Shown here: piece after piece, positions 16,801-24,727 of the stretch
Numbering within the stretch: the first letter of the stretch is position 1
Layout: each line of letters starts with the position of its first letter
NCBI GenBank assembly: GCA_003598175.1
Contig: QZKN01000126.1
Location: 1-47,303, forward strand
Length of the DNA: 47,303 nucleotides
Source: Candidatus Omnitrophota bacterium
Lineage (GTDB): Bacteria > Hinthialibacterota > Hinthialibacteria > Hinthialibacterales > Hinthialibacteraceae
Direction of reading: 5' to 3'
Translations under genes and position numbers: made by a program
Notes under the pieces: model-generated
Told to the model about the DNA's origin: nothing
Databases searched by the model: none
The model's input: the letters and a program-made list of their open reading frames with translations, nothing else

Positions 16801-19303
16801 AGAACACCTCACCGTGACCTGTTCTCCGAATGCGTATTTAGGGAAATATACGGAAACTTTTTTGATCGAAACCACTACGGCAAACATGGATCAAGGACAG
16901 GCGGTGGTTTCGTTTTCCGTCGCGGGTGAAAACATTTACGAAAGCACGCCTTTTATATTCAGCGAAGGACGCATTGCGCATGAATGCGCGATTGCGTTCG
17001 ATGGAATCATCAACGGAACCGCAATCACGCGCATCTATGCGTGGAACGATGAAAAACAGTCGGACGCCTGGGGCGGCGTCGAGATCAGGCATTTTCAACC
17101 CGAAATCGCGCTGACCGGCGGAACGTTTCGCCGGGATGGAAATGAAGGAGAACTGTCGTTCGATGTGGTGAACCGCTCCGTGTTTGATGTCAGGAACGTG
17201 CGTTGCCTGCTACGCATCGGCGATGTGGAAGTGGAATTGAAAGCGGATTCGCTGCCGGCGAACGCGACGGAAACGCTGCAATTAAAGGGACAGGTTCCCG
17301 CCGATACGCCGATCGCCTATATATCGCTTCTCGAAGATCCGGAGCAAAATATACAGGCCACACCGTTGGACGATACGTTGAAGATTCATCTCGATGCGCC
17401 CGCGGATATTCCCATCGTTCCCCTTCTCCATCTGATCGGCTTTAATTCCGCCGGTCCGGTCGAATCGCAAACGATGCGGTTCCGGCTCCCGTTTCTAAAT
17501 TTGTCCGATTCAACTATCGCCTTCGCCACCGTCGCGCTGGAAGGACTGGGTTGCAAGGAGGAAATCCGCGAAGTGACACTCAATCCTCGGGAAGAACGGC
17601 GGCTTGAATTCACCGTCGTCCCGCCACAAACAGGAACAATCGAGTATCAGGTAATCCTCGCCAATGCGGAAAACCGGCGTGAGTATTCACTTCTCCTCGA
17701 CGTTCTCGGCAAACCCGATCTGGCCCTGGCGGAAGGAGAATTTTCCTTCTCGCCGGAAAGGCCCGTCATCGGCAGAACCGTATATCTACAAACGACAGTT
17801 TTCAATGTCGGCGATTCCCCCGCGTATGACGTCATCGTTCACGCCTATGACGGCGATCCGTCCCAAAATCAGCGTTTGGAGCCGTTTTATCGCTCCGGCG
17901 CCAAGCGGATTCCGCGATTGGATCCGGGCGAAACCAAAGTCGTGAACATCGTGTGGGATCCGCCCGCCTACACGGGACTCGGCGTACACGATATTCACTT
18001 CGTCGTCGATCCGAATAACCGCATCGACGAAATCAGCGAGCAGAACAACCGCGTCCGCATGACCTTGACGCTCCACGATTTACCCGATCTCGAGGTTGCC
18101 CCCTGGTCCGATCACAGCTTGACGTTATTGAGTAATCGTCCAATCCCCATCTGGGGTGATCCATTGCAGCTGTGGGGCAGAATCCGCAATGTCGGAGACA
18201 GCGAAGTGCGTCACGCGCGGCTCTCATTTCTCCACAATCGCGAGGAGATCACTCATTTCTTCGATCGGATCCCCATCGGCGGCGGTCAGGAAACCAGTTT
18301 CGATGTACCGCTGGTATCCGCCAAGAACACGCTGACAATATGGGCGGATAAGTACGATCTCATCGGCGAAAAGGGCGAAACGTTGGGCTACGACAATAAC
18401 ATCAGTCGGGAAAAACGCCTCGATCTGCAATTGCAAATGCCGGAAGCGCCGGTCCGGGATCAGGTACGAACCTACCTCGTTACCAGCGAAACTCATTTCT
18501 CCGCCGGCCAGGCTGAATTTCTACAATTCGATAAAAAGAAAAATCAACTGGCAATGAATCCCAATCTGGAAATGATCGAATTTCGCATCAATCCGTCATA
18601 CGTGAAAGACGAAAAGAGTTACGCCTTCTTCGAACCGCAGCGGCAATGGCAGTGGAACACAAAATACAACAGTTTCTACAGCCCGATTCAAACGGACGAC
18701 GTTCTGAGGGCGGAGTTTCCCATGCCCAACGGCATGTACGACGTGTACGTCGAACTCTTCAGCGCCGCATACAAGATCGATCAATCCGAAAAAATCAACA
18801 TTAAAGCGTCCCAGGATTCCGAATATCGGCTCATCGAGCATTCCAAACCGGCCGAGGACGAGGATAAATTTCACAAAATCGGAACCTACTCGATCATGGA
18901 CGATCGTTTTGTGATCGAATTCAAGGCGGTTCCCGGCGGGATATCGTCGATTCTGGAGGATATTCGTTTCCGGCGTGTGAAAAATAACGTGCCCGTCGCC
19001 GCCGGTTATCTTTCTCCCTACTTCCCCGCCGAGGGTTCGGGAAGCGGCATGGTGGAGATGAGTTGGGAAGCGGATGTGCCGGTCAACACCGATTTGATCA
19101 TCAAAGCGCGCTGGGTTCAGCAATCCGACAGCGGAGAATTGCGCTTTTTTCCGTGGGCCAGAATCGTTGATGGAAAAGAAGGCAAACTGAATTTGTCCGG
19201 AAAGGGGAAATATTTCCAATATTATGCGCTGTTCACTCGCAACACCCACAATGCGGCGACGCCATCACTAAAAAATATCAATATTACGATCCCCTGCCAT
19301 TAG
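13892..19303 (+). CDS. secreted gingipain-like cysteine protease (C25) with CARDB domains
   Basis: A 1803-residue exported protease. It has a signal peptide (about 1-25), a long N-terminal region (about 30-570) including the beta-rich prodomain seen before C25 catalytic domains, and a C25 domain at about 585-980. In the latter the catalytic pair is visible: His831 in YIGHGG and Cys870 in SWSCFVGYL, with the family pattern VVLVGESTWD before them. Downstream come beta-sandwich modules; about 1270-1390 and 1395-1510 are CARDB-like (with the NVGDSPAYDV and NVGDSEVRHA signatures). The C-terminal 250 residues are unrecognised; I see no clear type IX secretion CTD. Likely extracellular or surface protein degradation. 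The start is ATG at 13892, seven bases after GGAG. It converges on dapL with 11 bases between stops. Confidence 0.85.
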   Translation: MNYCRIGWFGFLFVTVAHFSIGASAQYKYPPSEHPNFTLIESGESYAAIRYLSPGGLSLTRSTDVIYVGVPVGATYELKYRSWEYGMYSQRTLQSVSSGNKNSTSEEKALAEYILSQLTQVKRSQFQELDILEIEISSFKDKVATDIHDATDRDQVSVAMMDIDVVWTEGTTARPEKTSTLDAGYSRLFRNLCINGIDTPALRRKRELPEREREQGFHPSLIGYRETGDIINWANGPVEPRTDGVRILVRTNGMTAVRASDFHAIGFDPASIVLDQIRVWHRGVECPTFVWDNGDGVFGDSDAILFYGLASDSEFTADSVYTLTWFARETPPLRIADQTAEWKEEGFPAVAVRRVWDEESILVMKNPNNYGWYYAQLDQQVTSFPLELPGLADEGELSVSISLLNKTHKTISLAATIGSGTMEYTLTVNAATAVILTTTASEFIQSPTLVLTLSEPPQSISRLGGGMSEKVGDVPYVFIDSIDVVYPRAAGFPQEPLIVEKSLLPSVTAALVLNASAESFSFSAWGIRGSKGIARIAAAVEPASRAFALPDGEWDTIELYREGRIPGPRALEWDYLSTLHRQDQGANYVIIAYHTLLDSARKLAEWRTKEGFDVLLVDVQDIYDEFNAGYPNCDAIKRFLSYTQSEWSGLSPEFVVLVGESTWDHRDREKNWFADQVPTYAPTNDPQHYASDEWYAYLWGGVGDYYSDVIIGRISLQYPEEVDNYIKKVIRYETESPVGLWKSKNLYIADDSFERYGRDAAENSFVPQLFPEYIDQINFPHETNPYLYHRFVDDPDPEAKQYLNKKYSSDCQYAIIDAFNDGILIAQYIGHGGAQLWSDERIFYGMDKPTSNVLELKPNTRFPFVISWSCFVGYLNMNVPPFNVCLSEEFIRYADRGAIAMWAPSEKGDTSNHMIMSKLAMRNLCRDGLTRLGEITTFTKAEFMQSQSRASLVNQYILFGDPGANIPLPKEHLTVTCSPNAYLGKYTETFLIETTTANMDQGQAVVSFSVAGENIYESTPFIFSEGRIAHECAIAFDGIINGTAITRIYAWNDEKQSDAWGGVEIRHFQPEIALTGGTFRRDGNEGELSFDVVNRSVFDVRNVRCLLRIGDVEVELKADSLPANATETLQLKGQVPADTPIAYISLLEDPEQNIQATPLDDTLKIHLDAPADIPIVPLLHLIGFNSAGPVESQTMRFRLPFLNLSDSTIAFATVALEGLGCKEEIREVTLNPREERRLEFTVVPPQTGTIEYQVILANAENRREYSLLLDVLGKPDLALAEGEFSFSPERPVIGRTVYLQTTVFNVGDSPAYDVIVHAYDGDPSQNQRLEPFYRSGAKRIPRLDPGETKVVNIVWDPPAYTGLGVHDIHFVVDPNNRIDEISEQNNRVRMTLTLHDLPDLEVAPWSDHSLTLLSNRPIPIWGDPLQLWGRIRNVGDSEVRHARLSFLHNREEITHFFDRIPIGGGQETSFDVPLVSAKNTLTIWADKYDLIGEKGETLGYDNNISREKRLDLQLQMPEAPVRDQVRTYLVTSETHFSAGQAEFLQFDKKKNQLAMNPNLEMIEFRINPSYVKDEKSYAFFEPQRQWQWNTKYNSFYSPIQTDDVLRAEFPMPNGMYDVYVELFSAAYKIDQSEKINIKASQDSEYRLIEHSKPAEDEDKFHKIGTYSIMDDRFVIEFKAVPGGISSILEDIRFRRVKNNVPVAAGYLSPYFPAEGSGSGMVEMSWEADVPVNTDLIIKARWVQQSDSGELRFFPWARIVDGKEGKLNLSGKGKYFQYYALFTRNTHNAATPSLKNINITIPCH

Positions 19304-19314
19304 AATTTGGTATT

Positions 19315-20490
19315 TCAATACACCAATCCCGCTTTTTGAATCCGCTCCACGACGGCCCGGCATACATCCTCTTCCACCGTCAACGCGATACGGATATATC
19401 CTTCGCCGTATTCACCGAATCCGCGTCCGGGCGTGATGAGAACGCCTGCCTGCTTCAACACCTTGGCGGCAAAATCGGTCGACGAAATTCCGGGCTCCGG
19501 CACGCGGGTCCAAATGAAGAACGTGGCCGGATTTTTGCGCACATTCCATCCCAATTTATTCAAACCTTCGATCAAGACATCGCGACGGCGCTGATAAATC
19601 CGACACATTTCGCGAGTAAAATCCATCGTCCCGGTCAAGGCGGCAATCCCGGCATGTTGTATGGGTTGAAAGATGCCCATATCCACGTTCGATTTCACCT
19701 TGCTTAAATAGGAAATCACGTCCGCATTGCCGCAAGCGTGCGCAATGCGCCAGCCGCTCATGTTGAAGACCTTTGACAACGAATGAAACTCAATCCCCAC
19801 CTCTTTCGCACCTGGCGTTTCGAGAAACGATGGTTGCCGCTGCCCGTCGAACACCGCTTCCGAATACGGCGCATCGTGACAGATGACGATGTTGTGTTGA
19901 TTGGCGAATGACACAACCTTTTCGAAAAACGAAAGCGGACCGAGCGCGGCGGTGGGATTGCCGGGATAATTGAGAAGCATCAATTTGGCGCGTTCGCAGA
20001 TATCCGCAGGAATCGCAGCGAGATCCGGCAAAAACTCATTTTCCTCCAACAACGGCATGAAGTGGACTTCGCCGCCCGCCATCACGATGCCGGGAATATA
20101 CGCGGTATAGCAGGGATCGGGAACCAGAACCACGTCGCCGAGATTGATCAGCGCAAACGGAAGCGCGGATACGCCGCCTTTGCTTCCGATGCAGCTCATG
20201 ATTTCGCGGTCCGGATCGAGTTCCACGTTGAAATTGGTCTTGTACCAATACGCCACCGCCCGGCGATATTCGGGCAATCCCTTAAACGAGGGATAATGAT
20301 GATTTTTAGGATTGTCGACCGCCTGTTTCAGCATATCGATAATATATTTCGGCGTGGGGCGGTCCGGGTCGCCGACGCCCAGGTCGATCACGTGAACGCC
20401 TTTCGCTTCCTCCGCCGCCTTTTGCGCGTCGAGGGCGTCGAACAGGTAGACCGGTAATTTGGATAATCGATCTGCGGGTTGAATGTTCAT
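19315..20490 (-). CDS. dapL: LL-diaminopimelate aminotransferase
   Basis: PLP enzyme that makes LL-diaminopimelate directly from tetrahydrodipicolinate and glutamate, bypassing the DapD/C/E route to lysine and peptidoglycan. It is a class I/II fold-type I aminotransferase of 391 residues. The PLP lysine is Lys240 in HSLSKVFNMSGWR. NYPGNPTAA, CHDAPYSEAVFDG and the C-terminal TPGRGFGEYGEGYIRIA are typical of DapL. The start is ATG at 20490, nine bases after GGAG. It lies 50 bases downstream of the cupin gene and is probably cotranscribed. A related aminotransferase of other specificity cannot be fully excluded from motifs, but the overall pattern fits DapL best. DapL is common in spirochaetes, chlamydiae, deltaproteobacteria and several candidate phyla. 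Confidence 0.85.
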   Translation of the reverse strand: MNIQPADRLSKLPVYLFDALDAQKAAEEAKGVHVIDLGVGDPDRPTPKYIIDMLKQAVDNPKNHHYPSFKGLPEYRRAVAYWYKTNFNVELDPDREIMSCIGSKGGVSALPFALINLGDVVLVPDPCYTAYIPGIVMAGGEVHFMPLLEENEFLPDLAAIPADICERAKLMLLNYPGNPTAALGPLSFFEKVVSFANQHNIVICHDAPYSEAVFDGQRQPSFLETPGAKEVGIEFHSLSKVFNMSGWRIAHACGNADVISYLSKVKSNVDMGIFQPIQHAGIAALTGTMDFTREMCRIYQRRRDVLIEGLNKLGWNVRKNPATFFIWTRVPEPGISSTDFAAKVLKQAGVLITPGRGFGEYGEGYIRIALTVEEDVCRAVVERIQKAGLVY

Positions 20491-20540
20491 TTATATTGAC
20501 TCCATATATATAATTATGTACAAAGTTTTTTTGATTTGTA

Positions 20541-20885
20541 TTATCGTTCTTCACGATCGTGCGGATTGTACGGAAATTTTATAAAAACAGCGACACACTC
20601 TTCGTCGGCGTCATTGATCAGGTCGTGATCTTCCTTCGGCTCGATGCGGTAGGCGTCGCCGGGTCTGACGCGATGTTCCTCCCCCTCGATGACGAATTTG
20701 GGAGCGCCGGAAAGAAAATAAAACGTTTCTTCCACTTCGTGATGAACATGTTTGCCATAATCTTTCGACGATTGTCCCGCCTTCAACTTCAATACGCCCC
20801 ATTCCACGTGCGGCCCCTGCATTACATAACGGACGCCGGAGTCTCCCCACGACCAGGGAATCTCGTTCACATTCACTTTTTGCAT
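20541..20885 (-). CDS. small single-domain cupin protein
   Basis: A 114-residue cupin. Motif 1 reads GKHVHHEVEETFYFLSG (about 46-62), giving two His and one Glu as metal ligands; motif 2 is PGDAYRIEPKEDHDLIN with the fourth His. This is a complete metal-binding cupin of the sugar-isomerase or sensor type. I chose the ATG at 20885 because a longer frame reaching 21104 lacks cupin character and any ribosome site; a weak GAGAG precedes 20885. It is the first gene of a two-gene unit with dapL, 50 bases away. The function is unknown: cupins this small can be isomerases, dioxygenases or binding proteins, and the link to lysine synthesis may be positional only. Confidence 0.75.
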   Translation of the reverse strand: MQKVNVNEIPWSWGDSGVRYVMQGPHVEWGVLKLKAGQSSKDYGKHVHHEVEETFYFLSGAPKFVIEGEEHRVRPGDAYRIEPKEDHDLINDADEECVAVFIKFPYNPHDREER

Positions 20886-21127
20886 CGATCTCTCGCTTTC
20901 TTTCTGATTACCAATTATTTGCGCCTTGCGATAATGAAAATGGAGAAGAAAAACCGACTCCGTTCCTGCCGGGCACAATTTTAATGAGAGGGAGTATAGT
21001 TGTTTTTTGATGCGGCGAAAATGGTTATAGTGGATAGATTTTCTGTCGGAAGGCATGATTTGTTGGGATTTTATCATATGGAGCATTGACGATACAATAA
21101 ACATATGGGATTTTCTTTAATTGAACC

Positions 21128-21565
21128 GCATTTTATTTTGTGTTTGAACCACGAAAACACGAAGGATACACGAAAAGCACGAATAAAGGGAATGCAGAAT
21201 ATGAAGAACTGTTTGGATTCGTGAGATGTTGAGAACGTTGAAAGAAAAAGAAAATAAGTGATAGTATGGAAAGGTTATATTGTACGATTTCGTGTTTTCG
21301 TGAAATTTCGCGCTCTTCGTGATTCCAACGCATTTTATTTTGTGTTTGAACCACGAAAACACGAAGGACACACGAAAAGCACGAATAAAGGGAATGCAGA
21401 ATATGAAGAACAGTATGGATTCGTGAGATGTTGAGAACGTTGAAAGAAAAAGAAAATACGTGATAGTATGAAAAGGTTATATTGTACGATTTCGTGTTTT
21501 CGTGAAATTTCGCGCTCTTCGTGATTCAAACGCATTTTAAGTGTTTGAACCACGAAAACACGAAA
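21128..21565. repeat. 202-base tandem repeat, two full copies and a partial third
   Basis: Unit 1 is 21128-21329 and unit 2 is 21330-21531, differing at about six positions by eye; a partial third begins at 21532 and loses homology near 21565. Each unit opens with CACGAA words (ACCACGAAAACACGAAGG) and ends with their near-complement (TTTCGTGTTTTCGTGAAATT), so each could fold as a large stem with an A/G-rich loop. Short frames through it translate to Phe/Ser/Tyr-rich nonsense with no ribosome site. It fills most of the 732-base gap between the cupin and GH127 genes; in the rest (20886-21127, 21566-21617) I see nothing. Confidence 0.85.
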
Positions 21566-21617
21566 CAAAATGTTTTTTCCGTGGATTTCCACAATGCTGT
21601 CAAAAATACGCTGATCC

Positions 21618-23999
21618 TCAAAACACCCGCCACTCCAAAATCCCGCCGGAAAATTCGGGTTGCAATTCCACTTCGATGCGCAGGGCGGACGTTTGAATCG
21701 GCGGAAACGTGATTCGATTAAATTGATCCAATTCAACGCCGTAATCGCCGACGTTTTCCATCGCTTTCCAACGATCGCCGTCTTTCCACAATAATTTCCA
21801 TGATTGCGGAGCGCGGCATCCCCCTTCACTCTCGCGATCGTCGAACCAATACACCTCAACGCCGGATATCAGCCAATCCTTCTGTAAATCATACTGCACC
21901 CACTCCCGCGTGCCTTTATGATTCCACCACGTGAATCGTGGGATATCTTTGTCGCCGGAATTTTTCGGTAAAACTTGGTCGCTGAGCGCTTCAAATTCAC
22001 CTTTTCGATTCACGTGCGAAGCCGAGGGACGGATGCAGTTGGAAAACGTCATCGGCGCCGCCAAAGCCGGATCCTGCGGCAGCCAAACCAGCATTTCGCC
22101 AGGCGTGCGGTTGTCCCAGGCGTAATACGGAATCGCCGTAAATTCGAAGGACAGCGGCTCCGGCGCGATTCGGTACAACGAATCGAACTCGCCGGAATGC
22201 CGATTTACATACGCTTCGCCCGTAATTACGACGATGCCGTTTAGAAGATCGGGACGAAATGCCGCCTTCCTGTTTCCATCTCTTTTTAATGATATAAATT
22301 GTAAATTCCTGCCGTTGTCTTCCTCTTCCAGGCAATAAACAATCGGTCCTCGCTGTAACGCCACTTTCCCGACATTGTTTTTCACCTCCGGATGCGCTTC
22401 GATGCGTTGAATTTCCATCGGTAGATTCAACTCGATCGTGTTTTTCCGTTTCCATTCGCGAGACACGCGGGCATAACCGCGCCGTAAATCCAAATCGACT
22501 TGTTTGCCGTTGACTTTCATCTCGGGATCAGCGCACCAGGCGGGAATACGAAGATACACGTCGAAGGCACAAACTTTTTCCGGTTCCATTACGATTTTAA
22601 TCTTTCCGTCCCACGGATAGCGGGTTTTTTGTGTGATATTGACGTTTGAGTCCGCAAGCGCGAGGGTGGATTGGCTGTCGATATAAAGATTGACGTAAAT
22701 ATCGTGATCGGAGTGGGCATACATGTAACTTCCGATTGAGGGCAGAAAGCGAACCACGTTGCTAGGACAGCAGGCGCAGGAAAACCAATGCTGCCGATGT
22801 TGCGCGCTGTCGCCCTGCCTGCCGCCGCTGGTTTCGAACCGGTCGACGCCGCGGCTGGCCAGCGGATTGATGTAGAAAAATTTATCCCCGTCCAGCGAAA
22901 CGCCGGAAAGCAGGCCGTTATAGAGCACGCGCTCGAACACATCCGCATAACTCGCGTCCGCAAACAAGCGATTCATACGGCTGCTGAAAAAAGCCAGCGC
23001 GATCGCGGCGCAGGTTTCCGCATAGGCTTTTTCATTCGGTAAATCATAGCCTGCCGAAAATCCTTCGCCGTGTCCGGACACGCCGATGCCGCCGGTAATG
23101 TACATTTTGCGGGTGGTCAAATCCAGCCAGATGCGTTTCATGGCGTCGACATAACTGCGATCGCCGGTTTCCGCAACGATATCCGCCACGCCGCTGAACA
23201 AATACATTGCCCGCACCGCATGGCCGACCACGTCGCTCTGTTCCCGCACCGGCAAATGATCCTGCAAGTCCTTGCCATAGAGTTCCCGATCGCGAGCCTG
23301 GCCGCGTTCTTCGATAAAAAATTTCGCCAGATCAAGATATTTCCGTTCACCGGTTACTTTGGACAGTTTGACCAGCGCCAATTCGATTTCCTCGTGGCCG
23401 GGAACATCGCGCCGTTTGTCCGGTCCGAAAATCGAATCGATCAGATCGGCGAATTTGCACGCGACATCGAGCAGCACTTTTTCTCCGGTTGCCTGATAAT
23501 GAGCGACCGCCGCCTCGAACAGATGCCCCGCGCAATACAGTTCATGCTTGACGCGCAGATCCGACCAGCGTTTGTCCGGTTCGACCAGCGTATAATATGT
23601 ATTGAGATACCCGTTTTCCTGCTGCGCGCCGGCGATTTTCGTAATTAATTCGTTGATTTTTTGTTGCATCCGAGGTTCAGGATCGTTCGCCAAAATATAG
23701 GCTGCGCCTTCAAGCACTTTATAGACATCCGAGTCGTTGAAATAGATGCCTTCGAACTTGCCCTCAATCGTTCCGCCGGCTTTGGCGAAATTGCTGATCC
23801 TGCCCGTCGTTTCACACCAGTCCAGGCAGTGGGGCAAGGTGATCTCACGCGTGGTTTGCAACCGCGGCGACCAAAATTCGTCAGTTAAAGTGACTTGGGA
23901 AAACGGAACCGCCGACAATTGATGAATTTCTTTCTCTGCCGCAACAACCAGGACGCTTGATAATACTGGTAATAATGAAAAAAAACGTAAAAAACACAT
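21618..23999 (-). CDS. secreted GH127 beta-L-arabinofuranosidase
   Basis: A 793-residue glycoside hydrolase that should release beta-L-arabinofuranose from plant-type or glycoprotein glycans. It has a signal peptide (about 1-21), then an (alpha/alpha)6 barrel beginning VTLTDEFWSPRLQTTREITL, typical of GH127 (formerly DUF1680). The zinc-cysteine active site known from Bifidobacterium HypBA1 is intact: Glu328 and Cys330 in AETC, and Cys410-Cys411 in the CACCPSN motif, where one cysteine acts as nucleophile. Residues about 690-793 form an extra C-terminal beta-sandwich of discoidin/CBM type (WVQYDLQKDWLISGVEVYW). The start is ATG at 23999, six bases after GGGAGAAG. Monocistronic. The export signal and sugar-binding tail imply work on polymeric substrate outside the cytoplasm. 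Confidence 0.9.
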   Translation of the reverse strand: MCFLRFFSLLPVLSSVLVVAAEKEIHQLSAVPFSQVTLTDEFWSPRLQTTREITLPHCLDWCETTGRISNFAKAGGTIEGKFEGIYFNDSDVYKVLEGAAYILANDPEPRMQQKINELITKIAGAQQENGYLNTYYTLVEPDKRWSDLRVKHELYCAGHLFEAAVAHYQATGEKVLLDVACKFADLIDSIFGPDKRRDVPGHEEIELALVKLSKVTGERKYLDLAKFFIEERGQARDRELYGKDLQDHLPVREQSDVVGHAVRAMYLFSGVADIVAETGDRSYVDAMKRIWLDLTTRKMYITGGIGVSGHGEGFSAGYDLPNEKAYAETCAAIALAFFSSRMNRLFADASYADVFERVLYNGLLSGVSLDGDKFFYINPLASRGVDRFETSGGRQGDSAQHRQHWFSCACCPSNVVRFLPSIGSYMYAHSDHDIYVNLYIDSQSTLALADSNVNITQKTRYPWDGKIKIVMEPEKVCAFDVYLRIPAWCADPEMKVNGKQVDLDLRRGYARVSREWKRKNTIELNLPMEIQRIEAHPEVKNNVGKVALQRGPIVYCLEEEDNGRNLQFISLKRDGNRKAAFRPDLLNGIVVITGEAYVNRHSGEFDSLYRIAPEPLSFEFTAIPYYAWDNRTPGEMLVWLPQDPALAAPMTFSNCIRPSASHVNRKGEFEALSDQVLPKNSGDKDIPRFTWWNHKGTREWVQYDLQKDWLISGVEVYWFDDRESEGGCRAPQSWKLLWKDGDRWKAMENVGDYGVELDQFNRITFPPIQTSALRIEVELQPEFSGGILEWRVF

Positions 24000-24132
24000 A
24001 CTCTTCTCCCTTTTTATTGGCTCATCCGGTAAATGAGTACTTTTTTTGAGAATGATTCCAAACCAATCCTGAGAGAGGATTGCTTAAAGACCTGGTTCTT
24101 TCTCTCACGCGCTTTCATAAGTGTTGTTTTTC

Positions 24133-24330
24133 CACCCCAACGGGTAAAAGAGAATAGCCAGCGGGCAACGCCCCTGGTTACGGAATTCATAGCAAACCAA
24201 CCCTGAAGGGGCGTAAGAAAGCCAGTTGCGATTCCCGTTCTTTCGTCCTTTCAGGACTGGAATCGATTGAACATTTGATTTCAGGGGCGTTGCCCACTGG
24301 CTGTCTTATTGCATCCTGTTGGGATTTACT
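24133..24330. mobile_element. about 200-base palindromic element, MITE-like
   Basis: Long imperfect terminal inverted repeats: the left end runs from CCCCAACGGG through AGCCAGCGGGCAACGCCCCT (24156-24175), and the right end (24281-24330) is its complement, reading CAGGGGCGTTGCCCACTGGCT at 24282-24302 and ending CCTGTTGGGA. Inside, CCTGAAGGGGCGTAAGAAAG faces CTTTCGTCCTTTCAGG as a second, nested inverted repeat. No transposase is encoded. It is either a non-autonomous mobile element or a dispersed structured repeat. It lies between the divergent GH127 and permease-SPFH genes. Confidence 0.65.
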
Positions 24331-24727
24331 TATCCCCGAGTCGTGGATTATGATCAGGCTCCTCATGTAAATAAACTGACACGATCACAATATCATAAGT
24401 TCTCATTTGTCGGATGAATCTTTTTATTCATTATGAAAAATGTGCGATTCAATGCAAATGACGCATCCACGCTTTCACATCTTCATGGGAATCGCCATTG
24501 TTGGTCAGGCCCCACGATGGATGTGACCCCTACCTATTCGAATCAAGTAAATATAGATGAAATCGAAGATTTTTCCAACTTCTCCGCATGGCATTGACAA
24601 AAACCACACTGCCATCACACTTCAGGAGAGGAAATAAACGAATCGGTTTTATCAATACGCATGTCGCGACTCGCACCCTTTTGCATTGTCTCCCGCGTTT
24701 GGAATCGAAAGATGGAGGCTGTACGTA
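24331..24727. other. intergenic leader region of the permease-SPFH operon
   Basis: These 397 bases precede the operon at 24728. A TTGACA occurs near 24594, but no acceptable -10 follows at 16-18 bases, so I do not call a promoter. A 27-codon frame (24661-24744) preceded at a distance by AGGAGAGG overlaps the permease start and could be a leader peptide, but the support is weak. Confidence 0.35.

Noticed and set aside
20886..21104. 73-codon N-terminal extension of the cupin
   Set aside because: No cupin character and no ribosome site; the shorter start gives a complete cupin.
21117..21859. Minus-strand frames of 73-174 codons rich in Phe, Ser and Tyr
   Set aside because: They are translations of the 202-base tandem repeat and the end of GH127, repeat the same peptide and have no ribosome site.
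24590..24620. TTGACA as a -35 box for the permease-SPFH operon
   Set aside because: No sequence resembling TATAAT at 16-18 bases downstream.
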